A stretch of DNA of 64,000 nucleotides from Coniferiporia sulphurascens (GCA_002794785.1 NBBA01000014.1:992001-1056000), one strand, 5' to 3'; shown: positions 22,552 to 32,875, numbered from the stretch's first letter. Made by a program: numbers and translations. Notes: generated by a model from the sequence alone, not told the origin.

Positions 22552-23208
22552 GTATCTGAGCATGATGGTGGGCGGTGATGTCTTGGTGACTGAATGGGTC
22601 TGGATATTGTGTGAGAATTCCAGGTCCGTAAGTGAGTCAGCCCAGGAATGAGGCGATGTGCCGCAGTAAATGCGCAGATAAGCCTCCACTTCCTGATTGG
22701 CACATTCCATTTGTCCATCCATTTGAGGATGATATGCCATTGAAAGTTTTGATTTGATGCCCAGGCGGGTGCATAGAGTTTGAAATACCTGGGACGCAAA
22801 TTGCGGTCCTCGGTCAGAAATGATGCATTTGGGGAGTCCGAATCATCTATATACATTGTCATGGTAACACTTTGCTGTTCTGAGGGCATCAATCGTTTTG
22901 GTGCAGGGAATTAGGATAATCCCTTTTGACGAGTCATGGTCAACAACCACCATAATGGAATCAAATCCATTGGATGCAGGTAGGTCGGTAATGAAATCCA
23001 TGGAGACTGATTGAAATGGAAGCATGGATGTGTCCGTGGGGATCGGAAGAAGGGGCAGCTTGGTTGGGTGTGTGTTGATTTTCATCTGCTGACACACAGC
23101 ACACCCTTTGATGTAATTGCCGATAAAAACGGTGAGTCTGAGCCACCAGTAGTGCTGTCATACCAGTTGTGATGTTTTGAAAAGGCCCAGATGTCCAAAG
23201 GATGGAAG
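22552..23208 (-). pseudogene. Integrase part of Gypsy pol
   Basis: Readable in two or three frames. It has [20 protein letters not shown] (first catalytic Asp region), [20 protein letters not shown] (second Asp in SDRG) and [20 protein letters not shown] (Glu of the DDE core, in a variant of the usual YHPQTDGQTER motif). The zinc-binding N-terminal part is broken by the solo LTR. A TGA separates the first and second Asp regions. Confidence 0.85.
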
Positions 23209-23768
23209 TGTTAAGCTCAACGGTTACGCAGTGATCGACGTCGGGGTTTCCTGATCGTCGGTGTTGGTAGTTACGGCAACGGGGCTTCCTAGATGTCATA
23301 AGTCGAGGGTGATCGTCAGCGGGGCTTCCTGATCGATGATGTGGACATGGTAGGCTTCTTATGAGGGGTCGGGTTACAACGAAGCGACTAATGGCCAGAG
23401 GGCATACAGTAGACTGGTGGTAGCAGATAATGGGCTTGTATGAACAAAGAGCACAAGCTTAGGGCTTGTGCTACTGAAGTTACATGCTTATATGCTACAC
23501 TATGTGTTTACTACTGTAGCGTCCTGTGTAGGGTAGTTTACCAGCCTATGGAAGGTTGTGGAAACCCAAGGAATACCTTGGTAATACAAGTGGGGCTATC
23601 AGTAAGCAAAGCTCATCATGGTGATGCAATAAGGCGTCATCATGGTGTCTTATGGTGCAAGGCGAATAAGGATGAGTAAGGCGGGGGAATGGGGGAGTTG
23701 CGCTGACTGATGGTGACGAAGAGGAAGTGAGTCAGCGCAATAAAGGAAAGTAAAGGAAAATTGTAACA
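23209..23768 (+). mobile_element. Solo LTR-A in Gypsy integrase, TSD GGAAG
   Basis: TGTTAAGCTCAACGG...AAATTGTAACA, 560 bp, flanked by GGAAG at 23204-23208 and 23769-23773. It is inserted in the pol region of an older copy of the same family, probably formed by recombination between the two LTRs of a full element. Confidence 0.9.
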
Positions 23769-23773
23769 GGAAG

Positions 23774-25289
23774 GTCATGGAACATTTGTAATATTTCCCA
23801 TTTGATATCAGCATTGTCTGGTACATAGACCCATTTCTGGTATCAGAGAATTCCAGAATCAACTGTCCAATCATCTAAGGAAAAACAAAATGGGGATGGA
23901 ATTTTCAGGGATCAGGCATCCTGAATGGTTTTTGTGAAGGAATTGTGTTCCTGTGTGTCCCAAATCCGGTTTTGGAGGTCTACATTGATGGTTCCAATGA
24001 ATAATGTGTCAGGCAGCATAACGCGTTCTTCCAGTGGTTCTTTGCCATGATCAGGTCGTCTAGATAACGCATCGGCTCCGGGGATGGTCTTTCCCAGTCG
24101 ATGGGTGATTACACAATTGAACTGGGAGAGGAACAGATTCCAGCGTGATTGTCTAGGTGTTAGGCGATGTTCTGAGTGGAAATACGAGAGATTTTTGTGA
24201 TCACACCAGATCATGGTGGTATGCGGGTTGCCAAGTAAATAGTGGCGCCATGCTTCAAGGCCATGTATTATGCCAAGAAGTTCTCTGTCATAGACCTCAT
24301 AACGTTGTTGGGCAGGTCTGAACGTTTCAGATATATATCCGCAGGGTTGTAGGTCACCATTGGAATTTGCTTGATAGAGGACAGCACCTGAAGCAACTTT
24401 AGATGTGTCCATTTCAAGGATAAACAGCTTGGTGGGATCAGGTATGAGTAAGGCTGGTTTGTTAGGGAAAAGCGTTTTGAGTTTAGTAAACACTTGGTCT
24501 CATTCAGGTGTCCATTTCCATGGTTCATTGGTGTGAGTAAGTTCATTAAGCAGGTAGACAATGTCTGAAAAGCTGGGGATGAAGCATCTGTAGTAATTAC
24601 AGAATCCCATGAAGCTTTGTAGCTGTTTAACAGTGTGTGGAGTGGGCCAATCAGCAATGCTGGCGAGTTTGACAGGGTCCATGTGGATGTTATCTGGGGT
24701 AATGATCAATGCCCAGAAATTTGATGCATTGTACCCCAAAGAGACATTTCTCCAGTTTGCAGTAGAGATTGTTTGCTGCGCATATGTCAAGGATGCAGCA
24801 GGTATGCTGATGAAGTTCTTCCATTGAGTTGGCCAGGATGAGTATGTCATCCATGTAAATCATTGTTCCATCTTCAAGAATTATGAAGCAGAATGTGTCA
24901 TCCATGAAAGCTTGAAATGTGGCTGGCGAGTTGCATAAGCCAAAGAACATGACAGTTGGTTCGAATAGGCCTTGAGGAGTTTTAAAAGCAGCTTTCCATT
25001 GATCACTGTTTTTTATCCGAATGTTATTGTAGCCCGAGCGAAGGTCAAGTTTCGTAAAATACTTGGCTCCCTTAAGTTTGTCCATGAGGTTGCTGATCAG
25101 GGGTAATGGGTACGTGTTCTTAATGGTTCCTTCATTAAGGGCTTGGTAGTCTTGGCATCTGTGCAGGCTAGTGTCCTTTTTTCCAACGAAGAAGAAAGGA
25201 GATGCCATAGGTGACTTGGATGGGTGGATGTATCCTTTGCAAAGATTTTCATCTAGGAATTCATCAAGTGCTGCCAGTTCTTTGGGCAC
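23774..25289 (-). pseudogene. Reverse transcriptase and RNase H of Gypsy pol
   Basis: RT exon frame 25289-24690: [33 protein letters not shown] (first catalytic Asp) and YMDDILI (the YxDD box). A frame change near 24700 is followed by the RT thumb ([19 protein letters not shown]) and, after a stop near 24500, RNase H (LFILEMDTSKVASGAVLYQ; QQRYEVYDRELLGI; CDHKNLSYF). The domain order and motifs are intact but frames are not. Confidence 0.9.
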
Positions 25290-25370
25290 CAGTGGGTAGA
25301 CTTTGCAGTCCCATGGTATGAAATCAGGTTTAAGATCGATGGTGTGGTCATATGGTCTGGAGATTGGGAA

Positions 25371-25901
25371 TCATTCCGCAGATTTCTTACAGAAGATATT
25401 GAGGTACTGATGGTATTCAAATGGTAACATATCCTCCATGGGTTTCATTTCTTTAACCTGTTCCTGAGCGAGCAGGGTGGTGGTGGTGACCTTTGCAATA
25501 GAGAGAGTGCCTTTGTTCCAATCAATAACTGGGTTGTGGTTTTTTAACCATGGTAGGCCAAGGATAATGTCTTCCTTTCTGAGGGATGTCATGAGGAGTT
25601 TCATGAGGAGGGATTTCCCTTCAATGTTAGCCAATCACCAGGTATACTGGGTGATGGTTCTGTGTTCGTTTTTGGTTCCATCTGGATTTAGAATGGTAAT
25701 GGGACGAGGAAGTGGTCGAGTGGGTATGCAATGCTTAATAATGAATTTAGCATCAATGAACTGGCCTTCAGCACCTGAATTGATCAGGGCATTGGCAGGG
25801 ACAGCTTGGTCATAGACAATCATAGAAATCGGGATCTTCATTGTGGGGAGCAAAGGATCAGAATTTACAATTGGAGACATGGTAACAGGAAGACTTAGCA
25901 T
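25371..25901 (-). pseudogene. Aspartic protease part of Gypsy pol, active-site Asp replaced
   Basis: The motif ALINSGAEGQFID stands where retroviral-type proteases have (L/I)IDSGA(T/S)xxFI, so the catalytic Asp is read as Asn. A stop codon at about 25635 separates it from the C-terminal part (KEDIILGLPWLKNHNPVIDW), the typical ILGLPWL flap region of Ty3/Gypsy elements. Such a protease should not cleave. Confidence 0.8.
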
Positions 25902-25918
25902 CTGTCTAAGCTTCCTCT

Positions 25919-27199
25919 TTAAAAACCCTGCTTATCCAGGATGTCGAAAGTCTCATTTATTTTCGTTGTATCGAACCAGCTGAGCAGTTTGCGGATGTTG
26001 GCAGCAACATGTTCGGGAGTATTTTGCTCCGGAACAGGTTTGGGTGTCTCAACAATGGGAAACATGTTGTCGATGGTGTGCACAGTATGAGGCTGGCTAG
26101 GGCCTTGTTTGTACTTGGTGCAGTCATGTGCATTGTGGCCTTTCTTGCGGCAGGCGAGGCATTGTCCTTCATGAATGCACTTGGTGTGTTCCTCCTCCAT
26201 GAGGCATGGTGGACAGTTGGTAGCATTAACCTGTGTATCATGCTGATTGGGCTGGTATTGATATCATGGCTGGTTGCTGAGATTGCGGAAGCAGTTCTCT
26301 TGTTTAATGGGAGCTTGTCCTGGGCTGCGGAGGGCCTTGAGGCGTTGGTACACTGCGTCTTGCTTGGAGGCCTCATGATACCATTCCTCGATGGTGGTGG
26401 GTGGTTTGGCATTAGAAAGAACACGTGTGAGGAGGCCGTGTTTCAGGCCTTTCTCATAGATGGGAATGAGATTGTTGTCACCAGACATTCTGGCTCGGGT
26501 GACAAGGGATTGGAAGCGGCTATTATAGTCGTTGGTGGAGCCGGTCTGCTGGAGGCGCATGATCTCCTGGGAGGCCTCAGTGACATCATCAGTGGTGATG
26601 AATGTGTTCTTGAAGTTGCATTTGAAGTTGCCCCAGGTTCCGTATCTGACGATGGTAGAGAGGACTTGACCATTTTTGTCTTTAGCAAAGGCAGAAGCCA
26701 ATGTCTCACGGTTGATGGCCCAGTCTCTGGCAGTGCCTGTCTGCATGTAGGAGAGGATGAAGTTGATCTTCAACTCATCGGTGTTATAGATGTGTCGATT
26801 AATGTGGAGGTACGCTTTGCAGCTTGATAAGAAGTGTCTGGCGTACTTGTGATCCCCATCGAAGGTGTTGGGGTGGGCAAGGTTGATTTCTTTGGGTGTG
26901 GGTGGGTTGGACAACATGTCGTTTTTGTTGTCATCTTCTGGAATGGGTGTGCGAGTACAGGGAAAGTGGGTGCGGTAGTTGGGTATGTTTGCGGCAAATG
27001 TAATGCAGGCGTCTTTGGCATCGTTAGCTTTAGACCACTGGTAGTTGCCATGGGAGTTTTGGAGCCAAGTATAATAATCGAATTCAGTGAGGGAGTTGGG
27101 TTGCTTCTTCTTAAAACACTTGAGTTCATGGTCCCAGGTGGCTCCGACGATTTGAGCAGAGGGGAAAGGTGCTTTGGCTGAGACTGACAGGTTGGGCAA
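25919..27199 (-). pseudogene. Gag polyprotein of Gypsy family A
   Basis: The main frame 27199-26264 is 311 codons (start MPNLSVSAKAPFP), containing INLAHPNTFDGDHKYARHFL and WAINRETLASAF, typical of fungal Gypsy gag. A second frame (26200-25919) carries one CCHC zinc knuckle, CLACRKKGHNAHDC, and the protease boundary. The two frames overlap near 26264-26200, so a frame change separates the capsid part from the nucleocapsid part. Confidence 0.85.
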
Positions 27200-27266
27200 A
27201 GGGTTGGGGGTTGGTGCTTGGATGTTGGATACATCAGCAAAAAAAAATTGGGAAAGCTTGTGCTAG

Positions 27267-27678
27267 TGTTAAGCTCAACATTTACATGGTGATCAATGTT
27301 GGGGCTTCCTGATCATTGAGGCTGAGAGTGACGGCAATGGTGCTTCCTGATGCCAGTTAATGAAGTGGATCAATGGTGAGGCTTCCTGATCATTGAGAAG
27401 GTACTTGGTGTCTTTAGAGGAGTTGGGTTACGATGAAGTGGCTGATGACTAGGTAGAGCACACAGTAGACTGTGAGGCGCATATAACGGGCTTGTATGAA
27501 CAAAGAGCACAAGCTTAGGACTTGTGCTACCTAAGTTACATGCTTATATACTACTCTATGTGTTTGCTACTGTAGTGGCTTGTGTAAGGTCATTTACATG
27601 GCTATGGAAGGTCATGGAAACCCAAGGAATGTCTTGGTAATACAAGTAAGATGATCAGTAAGCAAAGCATGTCATGAC
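27267..27678 (+). mobile_element. 5' LTR-A of the minus-strand Gypsy element, truncated by LTR-B
   Basis: TGTTAAGCTCAACATTTACA... runs 412 bp and stops at CATGAC where LTR-B starts. The remaining ~150 bp of the LTR are not found beyond the far end of LTR-B (29018), so sequence has been lost or exchanged here. Confidence 0.75.
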
Positions 27679-27728
27679 TGTTAGTAAATTGATGAAAATT
27701 GTGGTGATCAATGGATCAACAGATCAAC

Positions 27729-28374
27729 ATGGCAAGACCTGTAACTCTAATTGATACCAGGAACCTATGCCAACATTGTAAAGATGCGGATCAAGTAGCA
27801 TGGAAAGTGTTTAACATTGCATGTGCAACAGTAGGACAGAATGCAGGATATGACAACTGTCAAATTACATTCACTCACACTACAAGGGAACAACAAGTGG
27901 CAGAAAGGCTAGAAGTAATAATCAAACATAGAGCAACTATGTTCTCGTATCAATTGAATAGATATGTAATCAGCGCTTACACAAGAACCAAGATTTATAA
28001 TCAGCCACATAATGAATTATGTTATCAAAGGGCGGTTATTACATCAACTGATTATGCAGAAGCGGCACATCAAATAGTTCATAATATCAATAAACACAAG
28101 AACAACTATTCGCATACAAAGCCAACTTCATAGCCAAAGGACACACAACAGTAGATTGAAAGGAACCAAACCAAAGACAGGAGTTAGTACCAATAGATAA
28201 AGAGATTATAATATGATGGTTCAATGATGAACCTTCATATAGAGTCACACCAGGGTATAGCAGGATAACAAATATAAATGCTATAGGGCCTGAGGAGCTC
28301 TTTATGCCAGTAGATGATAGGACACCAGAACAAACCCCTTTCAATGAAATTATAGAAGAAATGACTCAAGATTA
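27729..28374 (+). pseudogene. ORF inside LTR-B (copy 2), frameshifted
   Basis: Starts MARPVTLIDTRNLCQHCKD and is collinear with copy 1. A 4-base loss near 28097 shifts the frame, and stops are present where copy 1 has CAA and CGA codons (VDQKEP and IIIRWF regions). The tail after the copy-1 stop (QTPFNEIIEEMTQD) is readable here and shows where the ancestral protein ended. Between them the two copies support an ancestral ORF of about 216 aa. Confidence 0.6.
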
Positions 28375-28833
28375 GTCTACAGTAATAAGTAACAAGCCAC
28401 AACAAGATAAGATTAAGAAGGCTAGCATAATTGCTGAGCCACACAAGTATATCTAAGCATTCAGCTAAGAATAGCCGATGGAAGCATGGCAATCAATTGA
28501 AGGCGCAATTGATGGGAGCCAAGTATAGCACATTGCACAGCAGAACCGATTAGGAAATAAAGAGAAGCATCATAGGTATAGTAGTATCCAAGAATGGTTA
28601 ACTTAGGTATTATACTGTATGACTCGATGGAAACTCAGGGAAGGTTCTAGCATAAGATAAAGATAGCACGGTAGGCTGTAGAACGTACTGGAATATGTAA
28701 CTGACTCATAGGAGGCTAAGAATAGTAAATAGCATGTACAGGATTGTACTGGAACATTCCTATGACTTATAAATCGAGAGTAGTATGTTGTAGTAGTTAC
28801 CAGAACATAGTAAATAGACTACAACATGTAGGG

Positions 28834-28840
28834 TATAAAA
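28834..28840 (+). promoter_or_regulatory. TATA box of LTR-B
   Basis: TATAAAA within GGGTATAAAAGCCCAA, conserved in all three LTR-B copies (22366-22372 here on plus; about 12519-12526 on minus). It marks the U3/R boundary about 25-30 bp downstream and puts the LTR-B ORF wholly in U3. Confidence 0.6.
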
Positions 28841-29017
28841 GCCCAACGTAAAATTGTGGTAAAAAGCAGTTTAATTCATCTCTTGTCTCTTACCACCATC
28901 ATCAGCTCTAACACTCTAGCGAGTGAAGGGTATCAAGCCTACCCTAAACTAACTAGTATCATTGTGTGAATCTGTTATCACTTGTTTCTAACCCTTAATC
29001 AGGGAGCAAATCTAACA

Positions 29018-29284
29018 CTTCACTCTTTCCACTAAAAGGCCATCAGAAGACAACCTTCCAGTGAAACCTCATCGCCCTTTCATAATATGTGGCACTCCTT
29101 CTCAAACTCAAACATCTACTCCTACTTCTCCACTTCAACCTCATCTGCAAGGGTGCACCTTACAACCGGAAATCATTTCCGACTCCTTCAAAATCCTTAC
29201 TGATACAAATGAGCAACAGCAACCACCAATGGACTACCAGTATGCCTCGGTGTCCACATCTACTTCTACCAAAAAAACCAATTG
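29018..29284 (+). pseudogene. 3' fragment of an unknown gene, truncated by LTR-B
   Basis: The frame is open from the LTR-B end to a stop at 29282-29284 (TLSTKRPSEDNLPVK... STSTKKTN). It is serine/threonine/proline-rich with no domain. It probably lost its 5' part when LTR-B arrived. Confidence 0.35.
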
Positions 29285-29433
29285 AGGGGCCAAAAAATAA
29301 ATATTCCGTTTAATATTTCTTTTAATGCAATTGACACAGCCTAGCTTATTTCCTTCTGCCTCGTCCACCTGCACAGTCAACTCTAAAAAAAAAAACATCT
29401 CTCTTATTTACTAATCGTTTTTCCCCCTGTATA

Positions 29434-30075
29434 CAGTGTAGTACAACTCCTTTACACACCCCCTATCCTTTACACACCCTGCACTTTCTTGGTCATTTTG
29501 CATCGCAAATACACAAAATTATTTCCACACACTGAGACAGGCTACAGTATTATGCATACAAATTTTAGTGTGATCTTGTGCAATACTTCATCCTCTGGGG
29601 GGGAAAGTGTGGCCAAAAGTACTGTTTTCTCAGAATGGTGGATTTGTAATCTGCAGATTTTATTTATTCAAGGCCATATTATACAACGAAGTATACATAA
29701 TAATATATGGCAGCACTTAGGCCTCAGTTAAGCTTTTGGTGCTAAACATTTGAATCACAACAAGAGTCAGAGTAAATCAAAATGTCAAAAATTAGAGTCC
29801 TGAGTGTGACAAAGTGTGAGTCTATGCATGGGTCAATTGTTACAGTATGCTATGGTATGTCACAGTGTGTAAAGGACTGATTTTTGTGACAAATGCCTTC
29901 TTTTCATATAATACACCTACTAATTCTTCTTGTATTCATGACATGGTAAGGCTTTCACAAGACAATGATAGGCTAGCCTTCCTCCTTGTTACACAGTTTT
30001 TCTGATAAAAAAGTAATTTTTCCAATTTAGAGGAACAAAAACCAAACAGGTATGTAAAGGAGTCGTACTACACTG
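29434..30075. mobile_element. Tc1/mariner-like MITE, TA target duplication
   Basis: Terminal inverted repeats CAGTGTAGTACAACTCCTTT and, at the other end, the complement of CAGTGTAGTACGACTCCTTT are flanked by TA (29432-29433 and 30076-30077). 642 bp, no transposase. Subterminal CCTTTACACACC repeats on the left and CAGTGTGTAAAGG on the right may be transposase-binding sites. Confidence 0.7.
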
Positions 30076-30125
30076 TATCTACTTATCTATGTATTTAAAA
30101 AAAAATATAAAATTAAAAGCCAGTA

Positions 30126-30308
30126 ATGGCACCAAAAAATAATCAAAAAGAGACTCCAGCTGATTCTCAATACAATGAACTCGCTGATTGTCTCCAAGTG
30201 GACGTCCACTCAGAAACATCATGTGATGTCTCACAATACCTCACTCCATGCCTAAACTCAGAACTCCTTTCTACATCCATATACAACCCCGCAAGCTACC
30301 TCTTATCT
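30126..30308 (+). CDS. Small unknown ORF, start of a paralogous gene remnant
   Basis: Starts MAPKNNQKETPADSQYNEL; 60 codons. The DNA has an AGTGGACGTCCACT palindrome inside the coding sequence (30197-30210), also found at 31044-31057. Possibly the first exon of the ORF at 30343, separated by an intron or a break. No domain. Confidence 0.3.
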
Positions 30309-30342
30309 TAATAAGAAACTCTCACATCTTTTTGTACAGATC

Positions 30343-30882
30343 ATGCCTCCTCTACCTCCACCTATGCAGGAGATTTGTCTTGTTAACTTACATGACTTCA
30401 ACAGCATAAGTATTCTCATCTTCATAATAAACCAACTTAACTTACTTTCGAAAAACTTACTTTCGAAAAAGCCTTATCTTCATCTTGATCATGAACTGGA
30501 CATACTACATATACCCATAGGAGGCACAACCTACAAAATAAAAAAGGTACCATATGAGATTGTTACCAACGCTTTAGGACATACCATAGGATCACGTTTA
30601 GATATAACCGCGACTCTTCGAGGACCATACCAAACCATCCATATTGTTGACAACTTCTGTGATGAAGACACTATGAGACATGTGCACTTCACTATAATTT
30701 TCTCATGCCCAGAAACCCTGACCAACAACTATATAATGGGTTGCCTTTCTAATAACTCCATGTGGAAAGGAAACATTATACTAGTAAAACACCACCCTTT
30801 CAACAACTGCCTATTGATGCCTTTTCCCGATGACAACCTCAGCACTGTGGCCAGATTACTCCTTCACATGCACACTTTGTAA
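30343..30882 (+). CDS. Unknown ORF, member of a local paralogous family
   Basis: 179 codons from ATG. The C-terminal motif NNSMWKGNIILVKH and a following LLMPFPDDN segment match, in spacing and type, the ORF at 33923-34309 (NSQSAWLGDFLILKH ... LLINVPEIQ). A direct 14-base repeat (AAAACTTACTTTCG) lies near 30450. Proteins with this W-G-N/D-x-hydrophobic-K pattern are common hypothetical proteins in Agaricomycetes. Function unknown. The first 50 codons are low-complexity and may not be coding. Confidence 0.4.
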   Translation: MPPLPPPMQEICLVNLHDFNSISILIFIINQLNLLSKNLLSKKPYLHLDHELDILHIPIGGTTYKIKKVPYEIVTNALGHTIGSRLDITATLRGPYQTIHIVDNFCDEDTMRHVHFTIIFSCPETLTNNYIMGCLSNNSMWKGNIILVKHHPFNNCLLMPFPDDNLSTVARLLLHMHTL

Positions 30883-31089
30883 TAGTAACAACTACTTCTC
30901 TTCCAATCCTTATAACAGTAAATTATCTCTTAACATATCATTGTATAAAATTACTTTATTAATTAACTGCATGATATTTCCTGAAGACTTCCTGACAAGA
31001 AATGCCACAAAGATTGCCCACTCACTTGCCAAAGTGAAAGCTAAGTGGATGTCCACTCAGAGACAAATCACGTGACTTTCGTGGATTTC

Positions 31090-31112
31090 GTGGCTGACAT
31101 CTTGTCAGCCAC
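31090..31112. other. Perfect hairpin upstream of the nucleotidyltransferase-like gene
   Basis: A 10-bp stem (GTGGCTGACA and its complement) with a 3-base loop, about 160 bp upstream of the ATG at 31271. Could be a terminator-like or small-element structure. No other evidence. Confidence 0.4.
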
Positions 31113-31270
31113 CTAATAACTTTCATCTATAAATCAATGTGCTTCCTACTAGAAACTCCTAACAAATCCCACTATCACCCGCATACCCTAGTACAAAATG
31201 CAACCTTTTTTCCATACAACCGCAAATCCCTCACAATGTTCTCCATCTCATCATTGAAAATCCCCCTGTC

Positions 31271-32700
31271 ATGGACCTTGCAAAAACCACTGCACTCCTA
31301 GACAAAGAAAGTAGGAAAGCGACAAAGGCAGCTCTCATTGCACAGTTAAGAACAATTTTGAAATACTATGTCACTGACGTTGACAGCCTCCTCCTGGTAC
31401 TTGAAGATACAAAAAGTGTAATCTCTGGATCAGCTGTCATACAATTTGCATATCAATCTTGTTCCTCAAATGATCTCGACATATACATGACAGAAACACA
31501 CTTAAACCATGTCTCCTGTTAAGCTCAATGGTTACACGGTGATCGACGTTGGGGCTTCCTGATCGTCGAGACTGATGGTACGGCAACGGGGCTTCCTGGA
31601 TGTCGTAAGTCGGGGATGATCGTCGGTGGGGCTTCCTGATTGACAATGTGGTCACGAGATGCTTCTTAGCAGAGTCGGGTTATGACAAAGTGACTATTTG
31701 CCAAGGGGCGCACAGTAGACTGGTGGTAGCAGATAATGGGCTTGTATGAACAAAGAGCACAAGCTTAGGGCTTGTGCTACGGAAGTTACATGCTTATATG
31801 CTACTCTATGTGTTTACTACTGTAGCAACCTGTGTAGGGTAGTTTACCAGACTATGGAAGGTCATGGAAACCCAAGGAATACCTTGGTAATACAAGTAGG
31901 GCTATCAGTAAGCAAAGCACGTCATGATGATGCAATAAGGCGTCATCATGGCGTCTTATGGCGCAAGGCGAATAAGGATGAGTAAGGCAGAGAAATGGGG
32001 GAGTTGTGCTGACTGATGATGACGAAGAGGAAGTGAGTCAGTGCGGTAGAGGAAAGTAAAGGAAAATTGTAACATCTCCTCTTTCCTGCAAAATGAATTA
32101 TACGAAAAAGAATCTATCACACAACAAAAAAATTTCCAAGTTGCTACATCTTGTGCAGGTTATGGCAATGGCATCCACTCAATCCTATGCTTCTCTCAGA
32201 ATAACTTAGTGTCTAAACATTCAATTGATGTAATCGTATCTGCAACATTGTCACCTCTTTTCCCTATCTTTTCCTTTCACTCAACAGCACCTATGAATTT
32301 CCTTACTGCGAACTCTGTTTACCTTGCCTATCCAAATGAAACATATCAATGCCTTTCCATCATAAACTCCCTCAAAAGAAACATTCATGATGATGGAAAT
32401 TTCTCCCAAGAAACACTTGCATGCTTTCAAAAATATGAACAGAAAGGCTTCAGAGTTATTCACAGCAGCATTGAAACTAATAAATTAACACACATTTGCA
32501 CATACTCAACTGGATGTCCACATACTACATGACACATCTGTGACTGTCACAGATTTCATTTCATATTTAACAAAGATGACAATGAAGCCAACAGAGATAA
32601 AGAGTTAAGAAGAGGCAATCACACAATTACTTGGTGCCTAGGAGGACCACCCTGCTTTGAAGATGGCCCACACTTCAGCTCATACAGAACAAGTTCCTAC
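31271..32700 (+). pseudogene. Nucleotidyltransferase-fold protein, cut by a solo LTR
   Basis: Starts MDLAKTTALLDKESRKATK. The motif VISGSAVIQF...SNDLDIYM matches the nucleotidyltransferase superfamily pattern (small-residue GS helix, then DxD), as in a group of hypothetical proteins common in Agaricomycetes. A 558-bp LTR-A inserted at 31517 splits it. Removing the LTR and one TCTCC copy restores the frame (HVSSFLQNELYEK). Downstream come SIDVIVSATLSPLFPIFSFH and STAPMNFL. An in-frame TGA at 32530-32532 (after GCPHTT) is followed in the same frame by the family's C-terminal WCLGGPPC motif. Substrate unknown. Confidence 0.65.
31517..32074 (+). mobile_element. Solo LTR-A with TSD TCTCC
   Basis: TGTTAAGCTCAATGG...AAATTGTAACA, 558 bp, flanked by TCTCC at 31512-31516 and 32075-32079. 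Very similar to the solo LTR at 23209, so both are recent. It interrupts the nucleotidyltransferase-like gene in frame. Confidence 0.9.
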
Positions 32701-32875
32701 AGGCTCTCACAGCCCTCACCATTCCCTTGCATCTTGAGTACATCCTCATTCCATATTTTCAAGTCATCCCTTATTCTCATAAAAACAAATCAGACAATAA
32801 CCATGGACCTTAAACTTCTTCATACACAACTCCCTAAAATATATTTTATCATTCCAAATATGTACATATATACCC

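Larger units (their letters stand above)
22552..27266 (-). mobile_element. Internal region of a degenerate Ty3/Gypsy retrotransposon (family A)
   Basis: On the minus strand the order is gag, zinc knuckle, protease, reverse transcriptase, RNase H, integrase, the classic Ty3/Gypsy order. The 5' side is the LTR-A at 27267. The 3' side is lost at an LTR-B junction at 22551. A solo LTR-A (23209-23768) is inserted between RNase H and integrase. Several frame breaks and stops make the copy inactive. Confidence 0.9.
27679..29017 (+). mobile_element. LTR-B, complete copy 2
   Basis: TGTTAGTAAATTGATGAAAA...CAAATCTAACA, 1339 bp. It carries the ORF in its 5' two thirds and TATAAAA at 28834-28840, about 180 bp before its 3' end. 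The flanks (ATGAC on the left, CTTCA on the right) do not match, so this copy has also been rearranged or is old. Confidence 0.75.

Noticed and set aside
23440..23679. 79-codon ORF found in two LTR-A copies (also 31746-31985)
   Set aside because: The two LTRs are nearly identical in DNA, so conservation of the frame is expected. It is antisense to the element, and the older copy at 27267 does not keep it open.
26009..26827. 272-codon plus-strand frame
   Set aside because: It is the antisense shadow of the Gypsy gag coding sequence on the minus strand.
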